Shown in pieces: positions 55,834 through 64,000 of a DNA stretch of 64,000 bases. This stretch comes from Xanthomonas sontii. Its GTDB lineage: Bacteria; Pseudomonadota; Gammaproteobacteria; Xanthomonadales; Xanthomonadaceae. Numbering within the stretch: position 1 is the first letter of the stretch; the number at the start of each line of letters is the position of its first letter. Below the pieces are notes generated by a model, which saw only the letters and a program-made list of their open reading frames with translations, was not told where the DNA came from and did no database searches. The DNA lies in NCBI RefSeq assembly GCF_040529055.1, contig NZ_CP132342.1, positions 2,230,001-2,294,000 on the forward strand. The letters are read 5' to 3'. The position numbers and the translations under genes are program-made.

Positions 55834-58800
55834 GCGCGCTGCGCGATGCGATGAGCCATGCCGCGCTGGGCTGGGTCAAGCCGGAACTGGACGAGACCCT
55901 GCGCCAGGTCCGCGGCGAGATCGAGGCCTTCGTCGAGGAACCGGCCGACACCGGCCGCATGCGTTTCTGCGCCGGCTACCTGCACCAGGTGCAGGGCACC
56001 TTGCGCATGGTCGAGCTGTACGCGCCGGCGATGGTCGCCGAGGAACTGGAACTGCTGGCGATCGCGGTGCAGAACGGCCAGGCGGTCGACCGCGACGAGG
56101 CCTGCGCCACGCTGATGCGCGGCACCGTGCTGCTGCCGGACTACCTGGAACGCCTGCAGGACGGCCATCGCGACATTCCGATCGTGTTGCTGCCCTTGCT
56201 CAACGAGATCCGCGCCGCGCGCGGCGAAGCCGGCCTCAGCGAGGGCGCGCTGTTCGCGCTGGCGCCTGACGCGGCCGCCGCCACCGAGGCCGAACTGGAC
56301 CATGCGCGTGGCAGCCTCGCCGGGCGCAACCGCGAACTGCTCGACACCGTCGGCACCGCGATCAAGGAAGAACTGCTGCGGGTCAAGGACGCGCTGGACC
56401 TGCATCTGCGCACCGGCGGCGACGTCGCCGCGCTGCAGACCCAGGTCGACGAGCTGGGCAGCGTCGCCGATACCCTGGGCGTGATGGGCCTGGGCGTGGC
56501 GCGCAGCGTGGTGGTGCAGCAGCGCGACGCGCTGCGCAGCATCGTCGATGGCGCCCGCGCGGCCGACGAAGGCCTGCTGCTGGATATCGCCGGTGCGCTG
56601 CTGTACGTGGACGCCTCGCTCGACGACCAGGTCGCCTATCTCGGCGCCGGCGGCGACGTGCACGACGACGCCAGTGCCGCCGAGGCGCGGCGCACGGTGG
56701 AAGTGCTGGCGCACGAGGCCATCGCCAATTTCGGCAGCGCCCGCGAGCACTTCGTCGCCTTCATCGAGACCAACTGGGACCATGCGCGCCTGGACGAGGT
56801 GCCGCGCCTGCTCGCTGAGGTCGCCGGTGCCCTGCGCATGCTGGAACTGCCGCAGCCGGCCGATTACCTGGAAGGCGTGCGCCGCTACGTCGGCACCGAG
56901 CTGATCGGCAAGCGCCGCGTGCCCAGCGGCCGCCAGCTCGACACCCTGGCCGACGCGATGGCCAGCCTCGAGTACTACCTGGAAGCGCTGCGCGAGCGCC
57001 GCCCCGGGCGCGAGGAGATCCTCGACATCACCCGCAGCAGCCTGGAAGCGCTGCGCTACTGGCCGCTGCCCGACACCGCGCCGGCCGCGCCGGGCGTGTT
57101 GCCGAGCGCGAGCGAGGCGGCCGAATCGGTTGCGCCGCTGCCGCCGGTGGCCGCTGATCGCATCGACGCGTCGGCGCCCCCGTCCATCGCCGCGCCGGCC
57201 GTGCCGGCCTGGGATCTGGCGCCGGCCGAGGACACGCTCGAGACGCCGCCGCGCACGCAGGACGCTGCACCATCCGCACCGCAGGCGCCGCAGTGGAGCC
57301 TGGCGACGGACGACGCCGACACCGCGGCCGAACACGCCTCCGCGCCCGTCTCCGACAGCGCTGCGCGCGACGAGCACGAGTCCACAGCAACGTCGCAGGC
57401 GCTCAGTTTCGATCCGGTCGCGGCCGAACAGGACAGCTGGACCGGCACCGCCGAGCCGCTGCACATCAGCCTCGATTCCCTGGTGCTGGAGCAGGACGCG
57501 TTGCGGCCGCAGACGCCGCCCACGCTCGCCCAGGAAGACGCTGCCGCAGCCGCTCCCGCGGCGTCCGTCTCCGATGTCGCCGGTTTCGATCCGGTGGCCG
57601 CCGAGTATCCGGAGCAGGCGCAGACCGATGTGCCGGCCGCGTTCGCTGGCCTGGACGAACACGACGATCCCAACCTGATCATCGTCGACACGCCGACTGC
57701 TGCAGAAGACGCCGACGCCTCCACGCTGCCGCTGGTCATCGAACTGGAAGACGCGCCTGGCGGGTCCGCCGACGAGGTGGACACGCTCGACTGGCACGCC
57801 GCCCCAGCCGCGCAGGACGAGCAGGCCGCGTCCGCGCTGTCGCCGGATGCGGCCGCGATGGCCGACGCTGGCGCCCATATCGCTCACGGCGAACGCCTCG
57901 ACGCGGCAGGGGAGGGCGAGCCAGCAGACGCCGGTGCCGACGCCGAAGACGCCGCGCACGCGATCCCGACGGAGGCCGCGGAGGCCACCGACGCCGCACG
58001 CCAGACCGAGTCGCACGCGCCCATGGATGGCCCGGCGCAGACCGATGCCGGCCTTGCCGCCATCGGCGAAGCCGCGCACATCGATGCCGTGGCCGATGCG
58101 CCATCGGCGCCGGAGCATGCCGCGCTGGAATCCGAGGAGCATGCGACGCCCGAACCGGTACAGGCACACGCTGCAGCGGTGTCGGACGCCGAAGCCGCGT
58201 TCCTGGCCGACCTGGAGGCTGCCGCCGCGCAGTTCGACGTGACCGCGGCCGCCCACAGCGGCGAGCCTGCGGCCGCAGCACCCGCCAGCGCGGAGGCGAG
58301 CGCCGCGCCTGCCGCCGCTCCGCCCGCCGCCGAGACCGGCTTCATCGATGGCGATGGCGAGATCGACGAAGAGATCCGCGCGGTGTTCCTCGAGGAATTC
58401 GACGAGGAACTGGTCAATCTCGGTGCGCTGCTGCCGGCCTGGCGCGCCGCGCCTGCCCACACCGAAAGTCTGCGGCCGATCCGCCGCGTGTTCCACACCC
58501 TGAAGGGCAGCGGCCGTCTGGTCGGCGCGCGCGTGCTCGGCGAGTTCAGCTGGAAGATCGAGAGCATGCTCAACCGCGTGCTCGACGGCTCGCGTCCCGC
58601 CAGCCCGGCGGTGGTGGCGATGGTCGAGCAGGCCTACGCGGTGCTGCCGCAACTCAATGCCGCGCTGCGCGGCGACGGCGTGGTGCAGGCCGACCTGGAC
58701 GCGATCCAGGCGGTGGCCGAGCGTATCGCCGCCGGCGAGGAGGCGTTCTATTTCGCCACCCCGCAGGCGACCGTCGCACCGCGCGCGGGCACACCAGCGT

Positions 58801-61800
58801 TGGTGGACAGCGTGTTGCGCGAGATCCTCGAAGCCGAGGTCGCCACCCATCTGGAGACCGTGCACGCCTGGCTGCAGCACGCGCCGCAGCCGGCGACCGA
58901 AGCGCTGCTGCGCGCGGTGCACACCATGAGCGGCGCGTTCGCGATGACCGACGTGCCGGAGATCACCGCGGTCACCGGGCCGGCCGAGAGCTACGTCAAG
59001 CGCGCCTTGGCGTCTGGTAGCGTTCCGAGCGCCGACGGCGTGCGTGCGCTCGAGGACGCGGCGCGCGCCATCGCCGCCACCATCGCGGAACTGCAGGCAC
59101 CGTCGCCGGTGATTCCGCCGTTCACCGACCTGGCGCAGCGCCTGCGCGCGCTGGTGGAGACCCTGCCGGAAGTGCAGTGGCCGCCGATCGCGCACGACGA
59201 GGACGACGAAGACCTGTCCGCGTCGGCACCGGCCGAGGCCGGCCTGGATGAGCAGGCCGTGCAGGCGGTGGAACTCACCGCGGCCGACGATCTGTCGGCG
59301 TTCCTGGGCGACGCCGCGCATCTGCACGAGACGCTGCCAGCGGACGAGGCGGCCCGCCAGGCAGGCGAGGGCGGCGTCCATGCGGACACGGCAGTCGCAC
59401 CGTCTTCGGAAGAGGCACCGGCCTCCGCGCAGGATCAGGCGTCGGCTCAGAACGCGCCCCCAGTCGAGGAATCGGCGGCATCGCAGGATGCAGGTCATGC
59501 CGAGGAACAAGCGGCCTTGGCGCAGGACGGCCAGCTCGACGCGTTGACGGTCGAGGCGCCGCTGAGCGCCGAGCAGGTGTTGGACGATCCCGCGCCGGAC
59601 GCGATGGATCCGGCTGCGGCGCCTGACGCGACGGCCGATGCGGCCGCCGTCGATGCCGAGACCGACACGACGGCGGACGCGCAGGAACCACAGGCATCGT
59701 CGCACGAAGGCGAAGCGCAAGGTTCCGAGGATCGCCAGGCCGAGGAACAGGCCGACGCGACGCCGGACACGACCGGGCACGCGCACGATGCGCAGGCATC
59801 CGATCACCCGGCGGTCGACGGTGCTGCCGAAGGCCACGCGGCCGTCACGCAGGCGGGCGACACCCAGGATGACGCCGTGCAGGCGCACGATGCGCAGGCG
59901 CCGGATCACATGGCAGTCGACGGCGATGCCGTGGACCAGGCGACCGAAACACCGGCCGACGACATCCACGACGCACATGCGCAGGAACCGCAGGCGGCGG
60001 ATGACGCGGCCGCGCATGGCGCCGCCGACGCGCCCGCGCCCGCCGATGACACTGCTGAAGCGCACGAGCAACAGCTCAACGAGGACGCCCCTGCGATCGG
60101 CTTGCACCAGCACCCGTTGGCACCGTCGAGCGGCTGGCGCCACGATGGCGTGGCCTCGGCCAACGACGATACCGGGTCCGCCGCCGAGCACGGCGACGCG
60201 ACGCCGGACGACGCAGTGCATTCGGAGGACGCAACGCACGAGGGCGATGCGGCGTCTCTCGCCATGGAAACGATGGGCGAACACACCGACGCCGAAGCGG
60301 ATGCGGAACACGTCGCGCCGACCGGTGATGCTGGTGATGGGGCGCCGCACGACGGCGCTGTCGAAGCGGAGCATGTCGCGCACGCGACGCCGTCCGACGG
60401 CGAGGCGGCGTCGGACGCGCATCCCGTGGCATCCGACGAAGCGCACCACGCGCCCGAGGACGCCGTCGGTGAGGACGACACGACCATGGCAGCCGATGCC
60501 GACACGGCGTCCGCCGGCGATATCCACGAAGAACACCACCAGCACGCGCCGGAGGCCACGGCATCCGCGCCGTCCGACACCGACGCAGTGCATGCCGCGG
60601 CCGATCCCGCGCGAACCGATCTGTCGGCCGTCGATCTCGGCCCGCTGGACTTCGCCGACCTCGATCGCGAGCTGGTCGATATCTTCGTCGACGAAGGCAA
60701 GGACCTGCTCGACCACTGCGATCGCCTGATCGCCGAGCTGCGTGCCGCGCCGCAGGACCGCGACGTGCTCGGCGGCCTGCAGCGCGACCTGCATACGCTG
60801 AAGGGCGGCGCGCGCATGGCCGGCATCAACGCCATCGGCGACCTCGGCCATGGCATCGAGTCCTTGCTGGAGGCGGTCGCCGCCCATCGCACCGAGCTCG
60901 ACCGCCAGGACGTGCAGTTGCTGGAGCGCGGCTTCGATCGCCTGCACCAGCTGTTGACCCTGACCGGCAACCACCGCGCGGTGGCGATGCCGCAGGAGCT
61001 GATCGGCGCGTTCGACGCGCGCACGCACGGGCAACGGTTCGCCGCCGCCAGCGATGCCGAGACTACCGTCGCGTCGCCGCTCGCGGCGGCCGACGACGCG
61101 CTGGCTGCCGCGGCACTGGCCGCCGTGGCGGCGCCGTTGTCGGCACCGCTGCCGGTGGAGGGCACGCCCGACGAAGAGGCGACGATCGCGCGGCCCATGC
61201 AGGAACAGGTACGCGTGCGTGCCGACCTGCTCGATCGCCTGGTCAACCACGCCGGCGAAGTGGCGATCTACCGCTCGCGTCTGGAGCAGCAGTTGGGCGC
61301 GTTCCGCGGCGCGATGGCCGAACTGGACCGCACCAACGCGCGTCTGCGCGACCAGCTGCGGCGCCTGGATCTGGAAACCGAGGCGCAGATCGTCGCCCGC
61401 TACCAGCGCGAACAGGACCAGACCGAGCAGAGCTTCGATCCGCTGGAACTGGACCGCTTCTCCACGCTGCAACAGCTCAGCCGCGCGCTCAACGAGTCCG
61501 CGGCCGACCTGGGCGGCCTGCAGGGTGTGCTCGACGACTTGGCGCGGCAGTACGACGGTCTGCTGCAGCAGCAGTCGCGCGTCAGTTCGGAATTGCAGGA
61601 CGGGCTGATGCGCGCGCGCATGGTGCCGTTCGACGGCCTGGTGCCACGGTTGCGGCGCGTGGTGCGCCAGGCCGCCAGCGAGACCGGCAAGCAGGTGCAC
61701 CTGAGCCTGGAAGGCACCCACGGCGAACTCGACCGCAACGTGCTGGACCGCATGGTCGCTCCGCTGGAACACATGCTGCGCAACTCGGTCGCGCATGGCC

Positions 61801-63008
61801 TGGAGGCGCCGGAACAACGGCGTGCCGCGGGCAAGGCGGAGGAGGGCAACATCGCCATCCGCCTGCGCCGCGAGGGATCGGAAATCGTGCTGGAAGTGGC
61901 CGACGACGGCGCCGGGCTCGACCGCGAGGCGATCCGCCGCCGCGCCGAGCAGCGCGGGCTGATCGCCGCCGACGCGGTGCTGTCCGACGACGAACTGGAT
62001 GCGCTGATCTTCGCGCCCGGGTTTAGCACCTACGACCAGGTCAGCCAACTGGCCGGCCGCGGCGTCGGCATGGACGTGGTGCGCAACGAAGTGCGCCAGC
62101 TCGGCGGCTCGGTGGACATCCACTCGGTGCGCGGCCAGGGCGTCACCTTCACCCTGCGCCTGCCGCAGACCCTGGCGGTCACCCAGGCGGTGTTCGTGCA
62201 GATCGGCGAGACCACGTTCGCGGTGCCGGTGGCGTCGGTCAGCGGCATCGGCCGCATCGGCCGCGAGCGCTTCGAGGCCGGCACCGGCGGCTACCGCTAC
62301 AGCGGCGAGGAATATGCGCTGCACGACCTCGGCTCGCTGGTCGGGCAGGCGCCGGCACGCGCCGAAGGCCAGGCGCAGGTGCCGTTGCTGTTGGTGCGCG
62401 CGGGCGACCTGCGCGCGGCGGTGGCGATCGACCAGGTGCTCGGCAACCGCGAAATCGTGGTCAAGCCGGTCGGCCTGCAGATCGCCTCGGTGCCCGGCAT
62501 CTACGGCGCCACCATCACCGGCGACGGCCGCGTGGTGGTGATCCTCGACATCGCGCCGCTGGTGCGCCGCTTCCTGGCGCAGCCGCAGCGGCCGGTGGTG
62601 GAGGCCGCGCCGACCGAGCAGCGGCGCGTGCCGCTGGTGATGGTGGTCGACGACTCGCTGACCATGCGCAAGGTCACCGGCCGCGTGCTGGAACGGCACA
62701 ACTTCGACGTGGTGTCCGCGCGCGACGGCGTCGAGGCGCTGGAGCGCCTGGAAGAGCGCGTGCCCGATCTGATGCTGCTGGACATCGAGATGCCGCGCAT
62801 GGACGGCTACGAACTGGCGACCGCCATGCGCGCGGATCCGCGCTACGCCGCCGTGCCGATCGTGATGATCACCTCGCGCAGCGGCGAAAAGCACCGTCAG
62901 CGCGCCTTCGAACTGGGCGTGCAGCGCTATCTCGGCAAGCCTTACCAAGAGTTGGATCTGATGCGCAACGTCTACGACCTGCTGGGGATCGCCCGTGTTC
63001 GCGAATGA
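55830..63008 (+). CDS. chpA: Hybrid chemotaxis histidine kinase ChpA (PilL)
   Basis: This 2392-residue CheA-like kinase of the Pil-Chp system has five recognisable phosphotransfer-type regions. His52 (YLHQVQGTL), His889 (VFHTLKGSGR), His1031 (AVHTMSGAF) and His1655 (LHTLKGGAR) are candidate sites; a fifth near residue 331 (LLAEVAGALRM) lacks the His. The dimer and ATP domains follow (N-box MLRNSVAHG with Asn1985; ADDGAGLDR; GRGVGMDVV). A CheW domain then precedes a C-terminal receiver with Asp2318 in LLDIEMPRMDGYE. Two long disordered linkers (about 410-830 and 1130-1600) are Ala/Asp/His/Glu-rich. The second contains a 34-residue imperfect duplication. Confidence 0.94.
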   Translation: MSALRDAMSHAALGWVKPELDETLRQVRGEIEAFVEEPADTGRMRFCAGYLHQVQGTLRMVELYAPAMVAEELELLAIAVQNGQAVDRDEACATLMRGTVLLPDYLERLQDGHRDIPIVLLPLLNEIRAARGEAGLSEGALFALAPDAAAATEAELDHARGSLAGRNRELLDTVGTAIKEELLRVKDALDLHLRTGGDVAALQTQVDELGSVADTLGVMGLGVARSVVVQQRDALRSIVDGARAADEGLLLDIAGALLYVDASLDDQVAYLGAGGDVHDDASAAEARRTVEVLAHEAIANFGSAREHFVAFIETNWDHARLDEVPRLLAEVAGALRMLELPQPADYLEGVRRYVGTELIGKRRVPSGRQLDTLADAMASLEYYLEALRERRPGREEILDITRSSLEALRYWPLPDTAPAAPGVLPSASEAAESVAPLPPVAADRIDASAPPSIAAPAVPAWDLAPAEDTLETPPRTQDAAPSAPQAPQWSLATDDADTAAEHASAPVSDSAARDEHESTATSQALSFDPVAAEQDSWTGTAEPLHISLDSLVLEQDALRPQTPPTLAQEDAAAAAPAASVSDVAGFDPVAAEYPEQAQTDVPAAFAGLDEHDDPNLIIVDTPTAAEDADASTLPLVIELEDAPGGSADEVDTLDWHAAPAAQDEQAASALSPDAAAMADAGAHIAHGERLDAAGEGEPADAGADAEDAAHAIPTEAAEATDAARQTESHAPMDGPAQTDAGLAAIGEAAHIDAVADAPSAPEHAALESEEHATPEPVQAHAAAVSDAEAAFLADLEAAAAQFDVTAAAHSGEPAAAAPASAEASAAPAAAPPAAETGFIDGDGEIDEEIRAVFLEEFDEELVNLGALLPAWRAAPAHTESLRPIRRVFHTLKGSGRLVGARVLGEFSWKIESMLNRVLDGSRPASPAVVAMVEQAYAVLPQLNAALRGDGVVQADLDAIQAVAERIAAGEEAFYFATPQATVAPRAGTPALVDSVLREILEAEVATHLETVHAWLQHAPQPATEALLRAVHTMSGAFAMTDVPEITAVTGPAESYVKRALASGSVPSADGVRALEDAARAIAATIAELQAPSPVIPPFTDLAQRLRALVETLPEVQWPPIAHDEDDEDLSASAPAEAGLDEQAVQAVELTAADDLSAFLGDAAHLHETLPADEAARQAGEGGVHADTAVAPSSEEAPASAQDQASAQNAPPVEESAASQDAGHAEEQAALAQDGQLDALTVEAPLSAEQVLDDPAPDAMDPAAAPDATADAAAVDAETDTTADAQEPQASSHEGEAQGSEDRQAEEQADATPDTTGHAHDAQASDHPAVDGAAEGHAAVTQAGDTQDDAVQAHDAQAPDHMAVDGDAVDQATETPADDIHDAHAQEPQAADDAAAHGAADAPAPADDTAEAHEQQLNEDAPAIGLHQHPLAPSSGWRHDGVASANDDTGSAAEHGDATPDDAVHSEDATHEGDAASLAMETMGEHTDAEADAEHVAPTGDAGDGAPHDGAVEAEHVAHATPSDGEAASDAHPVASDEAHHAPEDAVGEDDTTMAADADTASAGDIHEEHHQHAPEATASAPSDTDAVHAAADPARTDLSAVDLGPLDFADLDRELVDIFVDEGKDLLDHCDRLIAELRAAPQDRDVLGGLQRDLHTLKGGARMAGINAIGDLGHGIESLLEAVAAHRTELDRQDVQLLERGFDRLHQLLTLTGNHRAVAMPQELIGAFDARTHGQRFAAASDAETTVASPLAAADDALAAAALAAVAAPLSAPLPVEGTPDEEATIARPMQEQVRVRADLLDRLVNHAGEVAIYRSRLEQQLGAFRGAMAELDRTNARLRDQLRRLDLETEAQIVARYQREQDQTEQSFDPLELDRFSTLQQLSRALNESAADLGGLQGVLDDLARQYDGLLQQQSRVSSELQDGLMRARMVPFDGLVPRLRRVVRQAASETGKQVHLSLEGTHGELDRNVLDRMVAPLEHMLRNSVAHGLEAPEQRRAAGKAEEGNIAIRLRREGSEIVLEVADDGAGLDREAIRRRAEQRGLIAADAVLSDDELDALIFAPGFSTYDQVSQLAGRGVGMDVVRNEVRQLGGSVDIHSVRGQGVTFTLRLPQTLAVTQAVFVQIGETTFAVPVASVSGIGRIGRERFEAGTGGYRYSGEEYALHDLGSLVGQAPARAEGQAQVPLLLVRAGDLRAAVAIDQVLGNREIVVKPVGLQIASVPGIYGATITGDGRVVVILDIAPLVRRFLAQPQRPVVEAAPTEQRRVPLVMVVDDSLTMRKVTGRVLERHNFDVVSARDGVEALERLEERVPDLMLLDIEMPRMDGYELATAMRADPRYAAVPIVMITSRSGEKHRQRAFELGVQRYLGKPYQELDLMRNVYDLLGIARVRE

Positions 63009-64000
63009 CGGCGACGCCACCTCCACGCCGGTCGCGTTGCTGGCCCGTCCCGGCAAGGCGCGCGAGCGCCTGCGCGAAGCGCTGCACCTGGTCGGCGCGG
63101 CGATCGTGCTGGAGGACGACCCCGGTGCGATCGACGCGCAGACCCTGTCCGACGCTGCGCCGGCGGCAGTGCTGATCGCGCTGGAGCCGGCGATCGAGGA
63201 CGCGCTGGAGCGGCTGGATGCGGCGCTGGCGATGCCCGGCGTCACCGTGATCTTCGACGAGGCCGAACTGGCCGCGCGCCGCGAAGGCTGGGAAGCGCAG
63301 CGCTGGGCGCGGCATCTGGCGGCCAAGCTGCAAGGCCACCAGGATGTGCTGCCGCCCGGCCGCGAGACCGAGACCGGCCTGCAGCCGGAGCCGGGCCTGC
63401 CGGCGACGCCTGCGCAACTGCACGACGACGCACCGATCGGCCTGCACGTCGAAGAAGCCGCCGGCTTCGCCGAGGCCGCGCCGGAAGACGGCATGTATGC
63501 CTGGCAGCCGCCGGCGGACGTCGCGCCCGGTTTCGAGGACCTGCAGTTCGCCCGCGCCGAAGCCGCTGCCAGCGAAGCGTCTGCGCAGCCGGCTGCGCCG
63601 CACGTCGATGCGACACCGGCTGCGCCCGCCGCCACACCTGCCGCGCTGCCGGCCAGTGCCTGGTCGCTGGTCGACGATGACGCGCCCTTGCCCGCCGCCG
63701 CGCCGCGCGCGCCGCAGCACATCCCGCAGTTCTCCACCGAAGGCCTGTCGCTGGTCGCGCTGGAGTCCGAAGAACCCGCGGCCACGAGCGGCGCCGGTGC
63801 AGGCGCCGCCGCGCGCGGTGCGGTGCTGGTGATGGCCGGCATCGGCGGCCCGGACGCGATCCGTCGTCTGCTCGCCGCGCTGCCGGAGAGTTTCCCGCTG
63901 CCGCTGCTGGTGCAGTTGCGCCTGGACGGCGGCCGCTACGGCAACCTGGTCAAGCAGATCGCGCGCGTGTCCGCACTGCCGGTGCTGCTGGCCGAGGCGG
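62995..64000 (+). CDS. CheB-like protein of the Pil-Chp cluster (partial, runs off the window)
   Basis: GTG at 62995 overlaps the chpA end by 14 nt and the frame is open to the window edge (335 codons). The N-terminal about 120 residues resemble the degenerate receiver of ChpB (VALLARPGKARERLREAL, then GWEAQRWARHLAAKLQGHQ). A Pro/Ala-rich linker follows. From residue about 277 the CheB esterase fold begins (VLVMAGIGGPDAIRRLLAAL; LPLLVQLRLDGG; IARVSALPVLLAEA). In catalytic CheB these read GASTGG and QHMP. Here Gly282 replaces the Ser and Leu308 replaces the His, so the protein is probably not an active methylesterase. The catalytic Asp would lie beyond the window. Confidence 0.8.
   Translation, partial: MFANDGDATSTPVALLARPGKARERLREALHLVGAAIVLEDDPGAIDAQTLSDAAPAAVLIALEPAIEDALERLDAALAMPGVTVIFDEAELAARREGWEAQRWARHLAAKLQGHQDVLPPGRETETGLQPEPGLPATPAQLHDDAPIGLHVEEAAGFAEAAPEDGMYAWQPPADVAPGFEDLQFARAEAAASEASAQPAAPHVDATPAAPAATPAALPASAWSLVDDDAPLPAAAPRAPQHIPQFSTEGLSLVALESEEPAATSGAGAGAAARGAVLVMAGIGGPDAIRRLLAALPESFPLPLLVQLRLDGGRYGNLVKQIARVSALPVLLAEA

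Noticed and set aside
53544..63842. A 10-kb uninterrupted minus-strand frame (about 3400 codons) opposite the chpA region
   Set aside because: It is exactly antisense to pilI, pilJ, chpA and the CheB-like gene. In very GC-rich DNA the strand opposite a strong coding frame often lacks stops. The predicted protein is low-complexity Gly/Arg/His/Val with no domain pattern, while the plus strand shows clear families.

Overview
The window is about 70% GC, and its gene families and gene order match a gammaproteobacterium of the Xanthomonadaceae, most likely Xanthomonas or a close relative. The diagnostic features are yebC-ruvC-ruvA-kup-ruvB-ybgC-tolQRAB-pal-cpoB-queE-queC followed by tRNA-Lys, a pqqABCDE operon, an Oar-like TonB-dependent receptor, and gshB followed by a pilGHIJ-chpA twitching-motility chemosensory cluster. 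The assignment is by recognition of protein families, not by a database search. Almost everything is chromosomal core; I see no prophage, insertion sequence, CRISPR array or transposase.

Layout. 1-3000: end of aspS, an acidic small protein, a GNAT acetyltransferase, an I78-type inhibitor lipoprotein and two alpha/beta hydrolases. 3230-15810: yebC, the Holliday-junction genes ruvC, ruvA and ruvB (with the K+ transporter kup between ruvA and ruvB), the complete Tol-Pal envelope system, and queE/queC for queuosine precursor synthesis. 15874-19730: tRNA-Lys, a divergent LysE/ArgO exporter and ArgP-type regulator pair, a TetR regulator and a secreted small protein. 19877-29591: recQ, dps, a long HrpA helicase, a CLC-type channel with CBS domains and a secreted protein. 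29688-32906: pqqA to pqqE on the minus strand. 33168-46241: relA, a TPR membrane protein, a two-domain glycosyltransferase, PBP1B, a TPR lipoprotein, a DinG/YoaA helicase, tsaB and an ADP-ribosylglycohydrolase. 46301-52085: TonB-dependent receptor, a 142-bp tandem-repeat tract, a TonB-like protein and gshB. 52328-64000: the Pil-Chp chemosensory operon, ending in a CheB-like gene cut by the window edge.

Three repeat systems overlie this core. (1) A degenerate 6-8 nt GGGAATC/GGGAATG iteration occurs as a purine-rich arm just after stop codons and as its complement just before start codons. Successive co-directional genes therefore have a long inverted repeat across their junction. At ruvC, ruvB and ybgC the arms have become coding sequence. 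(2) Palindromes with the core GGGACTTCAGTCCC or GCGGCTTCAGCCGC, resembling the GTAG/GTGG-headed REP elements of this family, form inverted pairs between genes. (3) Five and a quarter 142-bp units lie between the TonB receptor and the TonB-like gene.

The most notable biological inference concerns the Pil-Chp system. No pilK-type methyltransferase lies between pilJ and chpA, and the CheB-like protein has Gly and Leu where CheB has its catalytic Ser and His. The adaptation branch may therefore have been lost while the CheB fold was kept. In place of pilK there is only a 27-codon frame that overlaps the chpA start by ATGA.
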